Positions 15,366 to 22,775 of a stretch of DNA of 34,084 nt are shown piece after piece (the first letter of the stretch is position 1; each line of letters starts with the position of its first letter). A program made the translations under genes and the position numbers. Source of the stretch: Candidatus Aramenus sulfurataquae (GTDB lineage: Archaea > Thermoproteota > Thermoprotei_A > Sulfolobales > Sulfolobaceae); assembly GCA_000565255.1 (NCBI GenBank), contig ASRH01000009.1, forward strand, positions 1 through 34,084, given 5' to 3'. The notes below the pieces were generated by a model, which searched no databases, was not told the DNA's origin, and saw only the letters and a program-made list of their open reading frames with translations.

Positions 15366-17651
15366 ATGAGAAAACTAACCTTAATAATAGGTATTTCACT
15401 AGTTCTAGGATTTCTAGTAGCCATACCAATTCAAACCTCAGGTTTCGCTATAGCTAACTTTAACGCTCCCGTTCTGACCCCATCACAAGTGATATACAAC
15501 GAGCCTTGGGTCGGCACAATCGTCTTCACTTACGCCTACAGCACACACACAGACGAGTTCAACGCCCTCTTGCACGGTAAGGTGGACTTCATTACCCTCA
15601 CACATGTCTCGGAAATCCAAGAACTCGAGAAGGCTAACACCACAGCGTTCCTTGCGATAGCCCCTGCAGAGAGCTTTGGGCAAGTAGCTTTCGCATTTGG
15701 AAACAACTTGACCGCCAACTTGTACTTTAGGTACGCAATAGCGTCCCTCATAAACCCGCAGAACGTGACCTCTTACGTCCTGGATAACGGCGTATTAGGA
15801 GTTGATGAGCCGTTCTTCGTTAACCCGAACCTAGCGGTGTACAAGCAGTGGTTCAACCCACAAGTAGAGTCCTACTACCAGCAGTACGAGTCTTACAACT
15901 TGACGAGGGCAGTTATGTATTTAGAGAAAGTCCCAGGGATAACTCACGTCAATGGCCAGTGGTACTACGACGGGCAACCACTGAAGCTAACCTTCTACTA
16001 CACTTACCCACCAGAGACCCTGCTGAAGTTCGCCAACCTCCTGAAGGCATCCGCAGCAGCGATTAACTTAACCATAGTGCCCGTATCTGAGACTTTTGCC
16101 ACGCTGATAACCCAAGCGACAACTCCTCCGTTCAACGACTTTAACTTGACCACTTTCGGCTGGATAAGCTTAGGGCCTTTCCCCAACTCCTGGATGAACG
16201 GTATATACACTAGTCCAGGCAACACGGGTGGCTTCTCCAACTCCACCATTGACGCCGTATTACAAGAGGCCCTCAGCGCACCTACCCTAGCACAAGAGAT
16301 AAACTATACCAAGGAGGCAGAGCTGTTACTACAACAGCAACTCCCGTACGTAATATTCGTGTGGTCCAACGCAATACAAGCTGTATACTTACCGGGCTGG
16401 GCTGACTACATCTACCTAAGCTCCGGAACTCCCACGTACGCAATAAACATAATGGACGTACACCCAACCAACCAAGCACTTAACGGGACTTTCATATTCT
16501 CCTCTGTATCTAGTGACGAGCCAAGGCACATTAACATATACGCCAGCGTCTCCCTGTACGCCTTCAACACGTTAGACGAGATGTACGACTCCCTGGCAAT
16601 AACCAATTTCGCTAACGAGACCCAGCTACTTCCGTGGGTAGCTTCCTCCTGGACTATAAAGTCCCCAGTGACCATGACCTTGCCTAACGGAGAAGAGATA
16701 GTTAACGGAACTATTCTCACGGTGAACTTAGTCCACAACGACACTTGGATAGACGGCTACCCGCTCACTGCCTACGACGTTAACTTCACAGTGTGGTATT
16801 ACGATATCCCTGGAATGATGGGCACCAACACGTTCGACGGAGTTCACTTGAACTACACATACCTAGCACAGGAGGGATTTATAAACACAGACTTGTTCGG
16901 CACCATCCCAGCTCTAGTGTGGACTAACGTGACAGGGCCGTACCAGATAGTGTTCTACTTGAACTCCTCCTCTTACGTTAACGTCTACGAGACCCTATCC
17001 GAGTACCCGATAATGCCACTCCACGCCATAGGGCCAGTAAACGTAGTAACCTTGTACCATTCCACGCTAGCTCCAGAGATTTCTTCGGGGCCATACAGGT
17101 TTGTCTCATTTAACACTGAGGCGAAGACTGTAACCGTTACATACAACCCATACTACTTCAGGATAAACCCGTTGATCTTCCTGCAGAACGTGACCCAGGG
17201 ACAGACATACACGTTCACTGCTAACTTCACCTACTACACTTGGGACAACGCAACCTCCTCCTTGGTGCCCAACCAGGTGACAAATGGAACTGCTGTTATG
17301 TGGCTCAAGTACCTTAACGTATCTGGCCAAAGTTACGGCAACGCTACGGCTCCTGTGCCCATGAAGATGGTGGCGCCTGGTGTATACCAAGGTACCATTA
17401 ATACCGCAAACTTAGCCCCTGGAGTGTATGAGGTAGTGAGCAAGGTTACGTGGGACAACGGTACTAGGGAGCTCTACTACTACGGATCAATTAACGTCAC
17501 TAAGCCAGTGACAACTACTACTGTTACGACGACAGTTCCAACAACGACCACTAGCACCACTACCACGATCCCAACACTAACTATTGTTGCCGGAGTAATA
17601 ATAGTGATAATAATTGTTGCAGCAGCGGTTGTGGTGTTAAGAAGAAGATAA
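15366..17651 (+). CDS. dppA: Surface-anchored peptide-type substrate-binding protein (SBP_bac_5), apparently circularly permuted
   Basis: This 761-residue external receptor serves the adjacent DppBCDF importer. It has a signal/anchor helix at about 4-22. Residues 45-350 correspond to the usual second half of SBP_bac_5 proteins: TDEFNALLHGKVDFITL, the R-x-A-I block LYFRYAIASLIN near 120, then the C-terminal lobe ending in QQLPYVIFVW. Residues 375-605 correspond to the usual first half: FNTLDEMYDSL, LLPWVASSWTI, HNDTWIDGYPLTAYDVNFTV and SSGPYRFVSFN. A beta-rich domain follows (about 608-711), then a Thr-rich stalk (713-736), a membrane helix (738-758) and an Arg-rich end. Anchoring by stalk plus helix is typical of Sulfolobales binding proteins. 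There are dozens of N-x-S/T sites. Substrate (peptides or sugars) unknown. Confidence 0.85.
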   Translation: MRKLTLIIGISLVLGFLVAIPIQTSGFAIANFNAPVLTPSQVIYNEPWVGTIVFTYAYSTHTDEFNALLHGKVDFITLTHVSEIQELEKANTTAFLAIAPAESFGQVAFAFGNNLTANLYFRYAIASLINPQNVTSYVLDNGVLGVDEPFFVNPNLAVYKQWFNPQVESYYQQYESYNLTRAVMYLEKVPGITHVNGQWYYDGQPLKLTFYYTYPPETLLKFANLLKASAAAINLTIVPVSETFATLITQATTPPFNDFNLTTFGWISLGPFPNSWMNGIYTSPGNTGGFSNSTIDAVLQEALSAPTLAQEINYTKEAELLLQQQLPYVIFVWSNAIQAVYLPGWADYIYLSSGTPTYAINIMDVHPTNQALNGTFIFSSVSSDEPRHINIYASVSLYAFNTLDEMYDSLAITNFANETQLLPWVASSWTIKSPVTMTLPNGEEIVNGTILTVNLVHNDTWIDGYPLTAYDVNFTVWYYDIPGMMGTNTFDGVHLNYTYLAQEGFINTDLFGTIPALVWTNVTGPYQIVFYLNSSSYVNVYETLSEYPIMPLHAIGPVNVVTLYHSTLAPEISSGPYRFVSFNTEAKTVTVTYNPYYFRINPLIFLQNVTQGQTYTFTANFTYYTWDNATSSLVPNQVTNGTAVMWLKYLNVSGQSYGNATAPVPMKMVAPGVYQGTINTANLAPGVYEVVSKVTWDNGTRELYYYGSINVTKPVTTTTVTTTVPTTTTSTTTTIPTLTIVAGVIIVIIIVAAAVVVLRRR

Positions 17652-17680
17652 AGCAATAAACCATCGCGTTAATAAAGATA

Positions 17681-17692
17681 AAGCGTTTTTTA
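17681..17692 (+). terminator. Terminator of the binding-protein gene
   Basis: GCG followed by a run of six Ts (17686-17691) comes 35 bases after the stop codon, a typical archaeal T-run termination signal. Confidence 0.35.
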
Positions 17693-18009
17693 TTGGGCTT
17701 AGATTACTCAACTTGCTTTAAGATAAAGTTTTTGCCAAGGTGTTTGGATTACAGTCCCCTTTTTGACGTATTCAGCTACAGGATTAGCCCCCTTCGTTCA
17801 CAGACAATTGCTTTCAACACTTCTAATAAGCCATTCATATCTCATTTCACTGATTAGTAGAGGTGTTTATTTCTCTATCTAGGTATAATAGAACCGGAGA
17901 GCCGAGATACAACGCTTATAATCTTAGCTTCCTTACCAGAGTCCTCTTTAAAAACAAAACGCGTTCCCCGTCTCCTGGAGCTCTTCCCCCACGTTGGGAC
18001 GTTTTACCT
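17693..18009. other. Intergenic gap with a possible decayed gene tail
   Basis: About 320 bp without an intact gene. On the minus strand a short frame ending at a TAA near 17718 reads like a protein end (NPVAEYVKKGDCNPNTLAK), but a stop interrupts it upstream near 17815 and no family was recognised. Bases 17820-18000 show nothing firm. Confidence 0.25.
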
Positions 18010-18417
18010 CTAACCTGTTCCTGAATTCACCCTCTCTAATACCTTCTCCGGATCCTTTACGTCCATAATTACTATTACCTTCCCATTCTCCATGACTATG
18101 TACACAGACCCCACTCCTAACCTCTTCGCAATTGGACCTTGGGAAACGAAAGCTTCTCTTAAGTTTGCCAACCTCACCCTTTTCCTGGAGGTAAATGACC
18201 TTATTTCCAGCTCTCCTCCTTCAAAGCAGTACAAGTGGCTGGTCTGCCACCATATTATCAACCCTAGAAGAGCGTACCAGATCAACACGAAAATAGCGTA
18301 GTTCAGCAGTGCCTTTATCTCCAGGAAGAGAGAAAAAACCACTAGGCCTATGGTACCCTCAACCAGTAGCCTTACCCCTGTCGGTCTCGTACAGCCAGCA
18401 GGCGACTTTCCTCCCAT
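18010..18417 (-). CDS. Small two-helix membrane protein with bacterial-PH-like domain
   Basis: Up to 135 residues. Two adjacent membrane helices (IGLVVFSLFLEIKALL and AIFVLIWYALLGLIIWW) are followed by a small beta-rich domain of about 65 residues with the pattern of bPH (DUF304-type) domains: ELEIRSFTSRKRVRLANL, then KRLGVGSVYIVM and IMDVKDPEKVLERV. Such proteins are membrane-associated with unknown biochemical role. The ATG at 18417 would overlap the ABC ATPase remnant by 59 bases and give an odd polar N-terminus. A GTG at 18342, after the remnant's stop, gives a more natural 110-residue protein. The bPH assignment is by pattern only. Confidence 0.6.
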   Translation of the reverse strand: MGGKSPAGCTRPTGVRLLVEGTIGLVVFSLFLEIKALLNYAIFVLIWYALLGLIIWWQTSHLYCFEGGELEIRSFTSRKRVRLANLREAFVSQGPIAKRLGVGSVYIVMENGKVIVIMDVKDPEKVLERVNSGTG

Positions 18418-18722
18418 TTACCTCCACCACCGGGGGTTCTTTAGTTCTACACACCTCTAAGGCAAAGGGACATCTAGGGTGAAATCTACACCCGCTTGGA
18501 GGGTTGATCAAGCTTGGGGTCTCGCCAGAGGGTGGCGAAAGTTCCTTTTTCCCGAGGTCTGGCACAGAGCTAAGCAACGCCTTAGTGTAGGGATGCATTG
18601 GCTCGGAGATCACCTCGTCGACTTTGCCCTCTTCTACTGCCTTCCCGGCTACGGCTAGCTTGTCAAATATGAAGCCTGCAATTGATATATTGTGGCATGT
18701 AGAGGAGCTCTATGTCGTCAAA
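18359..18722 (-). pseudogene. C-terminal remnant of a peptide-transporter ATPase (DppD/OppD type)
   Basis: On the minus strand, an open stretch from about 18690 to the TGA at 18359 encodes the end of an OppD/DppD ATPase. It reads HNISIAGFIFDKLAV, AGKAVEEGKVDEV, then EPMHPYTKALLSSVPD and the Cys-motif CRFHPRCPFALEVC...VACWLY. The two residues normally between 'AV' and 'AGK' are missing, and upstream of 18690 the frame breaks. Walker A, signature and Walker B are absent, so it cannot be active. It is a leftover of a second peptide-type transporter and is not a recent copy of the dppD or dppF above (the residues differ). Bases 18723-18866 hold nothing recognisable. Confidence 0.75.
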
Positions 18723-18866
18723 TTACTCTCTGCCTAAGAACAGGACTTTTCCACGGATCAACTTAAGAGGAAATCTAACTCACAAGCCACCAGCAAAACC
18801 AAAATCTCGCACGAAGTCGCGTTTTCAGTTGTGTAGAGAAAAATAGCGTGCGGGAAAAAGGAAAAA

Positions 18867-19160
18867 TTACGCGTTGAGCTCCTGCAGTACCTTGTGGGAA
18901 GGTCTGCCCTCTAATATCGTTCTGCCGTATTCCACAGTGCTCCTATAGGCGTTGCTAGTAGTGAACTTCCTGAAGGAGTCCAAGTCTTTCCACACGGTAT
19001 ATATTAAGTACTCTGACGGGTCGTCCACTGCCTTGTATAGCTTTGCGTCCAGTAGCCCAGATTCGCTGCTCTTCAGTAGCTTAAGTACTTCCGAGAACTT
19101 CTCCTCAAACTCCTTCTCGTGCCCCTTCTTGACCTTGTAGTAAAAACCGACGTTGATCAT
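18867..19160 (-). CDS. odsN: OdsN, ABM-fold small protein of the cbsAB-soxLN cluster
   Basis: This protein of about 97 residues has the antibiotic-biosynthesis-monooxygenase (dimeric alpha-beta barrel) pattern: a first strand INVGFYYKVKKG, a helix HEKEFEEKFSEVLKLL, strands LLDAKLYKA and EYLIYTVWKDLDSFRKF, and a last helix region. It closes the respiratory cluster, as in Sulfolobus acidocaldarius, where this position is called odsN; its biochemical role is not established. The ATG at 19160 is chosen because it falls eight bases after the soxN stop and starts the conserved first strand. A longer reading inside soxN (to 19184) would add unneeded residues. Members of this fold often bind haem or act as small oxygenases; that is not shown here. 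Confidence 0.8.
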   Translation of the reverse strand: MINVGFYYKVKKGHEKEFEEKFSEVLKLLKSSESGLLDAKLYKAVDDPSEYLIYTVWKDLDSFRKFTTSNAYRSTVEYGRTILEGRPSHKVLQELNA

Positions 19161-19167
19161 TTCCTTA

Positions 19168-20769
19168 TCACTTTCTATATACAACGTAGTGGTATAAGGA
19201 TATTGCCTCGCCCAGCATGACGAATATGAGGCCTAAGTCTACTCCGAACATGTTGGACGCGTAGCCAGTGGCAGGGATGGTCCATAGCTGAGCTGCCAGC
19301 ACCACTGACATTATGAACAGCAAGCTGATGAGGACTTCAGCTAGCCTCTTCTTTACTTCCAAGTTCCTCGGGCTCTCCGAGACGACGGGCTGCGGCTCCG
19401 GTTGCTGGCTCTGTTTCTCCACCTTTATCGCCACTGGGGTTAAGCTCCTTGCAGCTAGCAGGAACAACACCGCGAACAGCGCGAAGACTGTTGCCGTCAA
19501 CGCAGAGGGACTTACCACGAGCGTCACTAAGGATCCTGAGAACAGCAAAGAAGCTACTAGGAAGCCCAGCGTACCGTAAGGAGACGCCACGGCCTTCCTA
19601 GAGGTCGGTATGAGAAACACTCCGGCCAACGTTATTACTGCTGGCGGTAAGTACACTATCACCTGCTGGTATACTGGTATCTCGACGCCAGGGGTAAGGT
19701 CTCCCCAGATCGTTGTCTGTATCAAGTAGGTTATCATCAAGATCCCAAAGGCAGTGAACAGCCTCCTCTTCTTGAGGTCCAAGTAAGGCGACCTGTCGAT
19801 AAATGGCACTAGCAATAGGTAAATTAGGGGTATTATGACTCCTATTAGCAGGAATACGACCACGTCGCTGGTGAAGTCGGCAATCTTGTAAAGGAACAGG
19901 AAGAACCACGGCGGGTAAGTGGTTATGTGTGCCGCAGCTGGGCTGTTGGGCGGTGGAGCTGGCTTGGGGTTGAGGAAGGGGTTAAGCTCTTGTGGCAGTC
20001 CGTTCAAGTAGGCCAGGGCGTTTGGTATGAGCAGTATGAAGCCCCAAGTCATGAAAACAAGGGACGTCATGTACACGAAGTTCCTCGGCCACCAAGGGTT
20101 GAACTTCTGCCACTCCTCTTTAGTGTAGACCGCTGGAGCCTTGTTCTTTTCCTTCTTTGAGGGCATCATGCCGTAGTGCTCCGCCATGAAGAAGTGGAGC
20201 ATGAAGAGAACCCCTATCAGCGCTACTAGGATTATGTGCCATGCGAGCACCCTACCGTAGTCTCCAGCGTCGTAGTTGCCGAAGAGTATCGGTATGAGGA
20301 AGGACAAACTTGGTATGCTGGTTATTATTCCCTCTCCTACGTCCACTGCGCTAGTCGCCAAAGCGTCACCTATCAAGCTGTACCCGAGGAACGCAGTCCC
20401 AAGCGTCAACACCAACATGAGGACTCCGAGGATCCAGAGCAGTTCTCTGGGCTTCTTGTACGCCCCATCGAAGTAGTTCCTGAACATGTGAACGTACGCG
20501 AGGATTATCATGGCGTAGGCGCCGTACAAGTGGCTGTACAATACCACTGAGCCGTAAGGGACCTCCTGTATGAGAGTCTCAGTAGAACTGTATCCAGCCT
20601 CGGGGTTATAATATAGGAGGAGGATTAGCCCGGATATCACAGTGTAGATAAACGAGCCTGCCACTAAAGCTCCTAGCCAGTACTCTACTTTGTACATGTA
20701 GTCCGGCGTCCTGAAGAAAGGTAGGTCATCTAGACCTAACCTCTCCTTAAACCATTCTGATACTCCCAT
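19168..20769 (-). CDS. soxN: SoxN, cytochrome b of the bc1-like complex
   Basis: This 533-residue diheme cytochrome b works with Rieske SoxL2 and CbsAB as a quinol-oxidising bc1 analogue in the membrane. Haem ligands are clear: His80/His94 and His178/His192, each pair with 13 residues between. The N-terminal four-helix bundle is followed by a loop and C-terminal helices. The Qo-site region reads YPPWFFLFLYK (about residues 285-295), so PPWF replaces the canonical PEWY. Extra helices extend the C-terminus (about 415-530), longer than a mitochondrial cytochrome b. GAGGTGAT ends six bases before the ATG, a strong ribosome binding site. The order soxL2-soxN-odsN matches known Sulfolobales clusters. 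Confidence 0.93.
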   Translation of the reverse strand: MGVSEWFKERLGLDDLPFFRTPDYMYKVEYWLGALVAGSFIYTVISGLILLLYYNPEAGYSSTETLIQEVPYGSVVLYSHLYGAYAMIILAYVHMFRNYFDGAYKKPRELLWILGVLMLVLTLGTAFLGYSLIGDALATSAVDVGEGIITSIPSLSFLIPILFGNYDAGDYGRVLAWHIILVALIGVLFMLHFFMAEHYGMMPSKKEKNKAPAVYTKEEWQKFNPWWPRNFVYMTSLVFMTWGFILLIPNALAYLNGLPQELNPFLNPKPAPPPNSPAAAHITTYPPWFFLFLYKIADFTSDVVVFLLIGVIIPLIYLLLVPFIDRSPYLDLKKRRLFTAFGILMITYLIQTTIWGDLTPGVEIPVYQQVIVYLPPAVITLAGVFLIPTSRKAVASPYGTLGFLVASLLFSGSLVTLVVSPSALTATVFALFAVLFLLAARSLTPVAIKVEKQSQQPEPQPVVSESPRNLEVKKRLAEVLISLLFIMSVVLAAQLWTIPATGYASNMFGVDLGLIFVMLGEAISLYHYVVYRK

Positions 20770-20813
20770 AAAATCACCTCTTCAAGGTGAGATAAAAGGG
20801 TAAAACGTTAGAC

Positions 20814-21788
20814 TCATGAGGAGAACGGGTTCTCAGTCCCCGATGCTGTAGTCTTGTCCCCTACTGGGCTCCCGTAGCTGTTGCTCAAGTCGTCCGTTGG
20901 ATCATTAGATGGGACGCCGTTTGCTCCATTGGGATAGGTAGCTACGCCTATTGCGCCTATTGCGTATAAGTAGTCAGTTGTGGAGTCCCACTCTAACAGC
21001 ACTGCAGGAAGGGGTCTAACCGTAGGGCCCGTTAATACTGCTGCCCCTTTGTATGGGTCGTAAGTGGAGCCGTGACAGTCGCAGTGAATTAGGGCGGGGA
21101 CGTGGTTCTGCTTTGCCGCCAGCAACGCTTCAGCACTCAGCTGGTCGGGCTCAGAGGCTGTAAGTTGGGCTGGGCTGACGTACTGTGGAGGGTAGAAGTG
21201 GATATACGGCGGAGTACACCCCAAGTGCTGACAAATGGCAGAGTAGGCCACTATGGACTTGTTGGGCCCTACTCCCCCAGGGAACTGGTACGTCTTGCCC
21301 GTCTGGGGTATGGTAACTGTCGTTGGGGGTATCTCCACGGGGTTCCCTTTAGAGTCCCCTAGGTTGAGCAGGAAGTTAGGCTCGCCTGTCATTGGATACT
21401 CAAATAGGAGGATCACGGGGCTGTTTACCGGTAAGGAAGACGCCTTTATGGGGTTCCCAGAGGAGTCCACCAAGAGCGACTTGGGGAACCCGGAAACTGA
21501 GGTAATCGTTGGTGGTACTAGGACCCTGACCCCTGGGATAATCCCTACCACAGCAGCGGCTGCAATCCCAAACACAAGCGACTTGAGGAACTTCCTCCTC
21601 TTCTCGTCCACGCTACCCACGTTCTTGTTAACGTAGTTGAACAAGTAGTCGTCTCCCCTCTTTGCGAACTCCTTAACGTCGAACTTGGTCCTTGGGTCCC
21701 TTATCTTGCTGGCCAGCTTCCTAAAGAAGGTCAAGTTGGAGTAGTCTAGTACTTCCTTTTCGTCTTTTCCTAGCCTGAACTTTATCAA
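20814..21788 (-). CDS. soxL2: SoxL2, Rieske iron-sulfur protein
   Basis: This 324-residue [2Fe-2S] Rieske subunit takes one electron from quinol at SoxN and passes it on, probably to CbsA. Ligands Cys186/His188 (in CQHLGC) and Cys236/His239 (in CDCHGS) are intact, as are the disulfide pair Cys191/Cys238. The 44 residues between the two boxes are long for a Rieske protein. A twin-arginine-like sequence KRRKFLKSLVFG (63-74) precedes the membrane helix, which fits Tat export. About 60 residues of charged, cytoplasmic sequence come before it. The start appears to be a TTG at 21788: an in-frame TAG lies just upstream and GGTG precedes it. The gene sits 24 bases after cbsB. Confidence 0.93.
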   Translation of the reverse strand: MIKFRLGKDEKEVLDYSNLTFFRKLASKIRDPRTKFDVKEFAKRGDDYLFNYVNKNVGSVDEKRRKFLKSLVFGIAAAAVVGIIPGVRVLVPPTITSVSGFPKSLLVDSSGNPIKASSLPVNSPVILLFEYPMTGEPNFLLNLGDSKGNPVEIPPTTVTIPQTGKTYQFPGGVGPNKSIVAYSAICQHLGCTPPYIHFYPPQYVSPAQLTASEPDQLSAEALLAAKQNHVPALIHCDCHGSTYDPYKGAAVLTGPTVRPLPAVLLEWDSTTDYLYAIGAIGVATYPNGANGVPSNDPTDDLSNSYGSPVGDKTTASGTENPFSS

Positions 21789-21812
21789 CTCGCACCACTA
21801 AACAGAAAAATC

Positions 21813-22775
21813 TCATTGGCTTGATTTATCCTTTACCCGTTGGACTAATTTTCCCCTGGCTAAGTACCATAAAGGCTTGCCCTCGTCTGCGTAGGTCATA
21901 AGGCCAAAGCCCACAACAGGAGACAACATGTACACAACGAGTAAGTAACCTTCAATGCCCAGGAAAACGGTGCTGAAGAGCATAAGGTAGCCTATGCCTG
22001 CGGCGTAGTTACCCTTGACCAACGCCATAAATACTAGGGCAAAAGACATGCCCATGGCAAACACAAGGTAGACTATTTGGAAGGGGTTATAGAGGTCTAT
22101 ACCGAGGACTGAGGGTAGGATCATGTTCATTAGCATCTCCATGTATCTGTTCTCTGCGACTTGTTTCTCCAGGAAAAGAAAAGGGACTAGGATCAGGAGG
22201 AAAACGCCTAACCCCGCGTAACTCCTGACGGACTTTATCTTCCTCCAAATTACGAGGTACAGGAGAAACCCCACTAGGGACGCGAGGTAGAGGGCAAGGT
22301 AGTTGGCGAAGAGCGCTTGGTGGTAAACGTTCAACGAGATGGACGCAATAACCCCCACAACAACAAGCAGGGCAGAGGGGACTAATAGGAGAGAACGAAT
22401 AGACGATCTGAGGAGGCTCTCTAAGACTAGCGCTATCCCTATTACCCCTATAAATACCTCGAAGTAATACCAAAGAGGAGACAAGTTGTACCCAGGCACG
22501 AAGGAGGCTAAGAACGAGGCCACTAGGGAGAAGCCTACAAGGTACATTACCCTGTACTTGTTCCCAAGGAGGAACGACACGAAAGTCATTGAGAGGAAGT
22601 AGAGGTAGAAGAACACGTTTCCTAACTCCTCAAGCTGGGACTCATAAGGCACGTTAAGTGGAAGAACTGAGGGGTACATGAACGCCTCCTTGAAGGCAAA
22701 CTGAAAAAAAGACGAGATACCTAGGATAGCCAAAAAAACGTTGAAATTACCTTTAATCTCCCTGAACAAACTCAT
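21813..22775 (-). CDS. cbsB: CbsB, membrane subunit of cytochrome b558/566
   Basis: This 320-residue, very hydrophobic protein with about nine to ten membrane segments partners CbsA and is found only next to it in Sulfolobales. No cofactor motif stands out; a His in [10 protein letters not shown] is one possible ligand, but this is not established. The ATG overlaps the cbsA stop by four bases (ATGA), and soxL2 follows after 24 bases. Identification depends mainly on position and on the hydrophobic profile, both of which fit the cbsA-cbsB-soxL2-soxN order. Confidence 0.85.
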   Translation of the reverse strand: MSLFREIKGNFNVFLAILGISSFFQFAFKEAFMYPSVLPLNVPYESQLEELGNVFFYLYFLSMTFVSFLLGNKYRVMYLVGFSLVASFLASFVPGYNLSPLWYYFEVFIGVIGIALVLESLLRSSIRSLLLVPSALLVVVGVIASISLNVYHQALFANYLALYLASLVGFLLYLVIWRKIKSVRSYAGLGVFLLILVPFLFLEKQVAENRYMEMLMNMILPSVLGIDLYNPFQIVYLVFAMGMSFALVFMALVKGNYAAGIGYLMLFSTVFLGIEGYLLVVYMLSPVVGFGLMTYADEGKPLWYLARGKLVQRVKDKSSQ

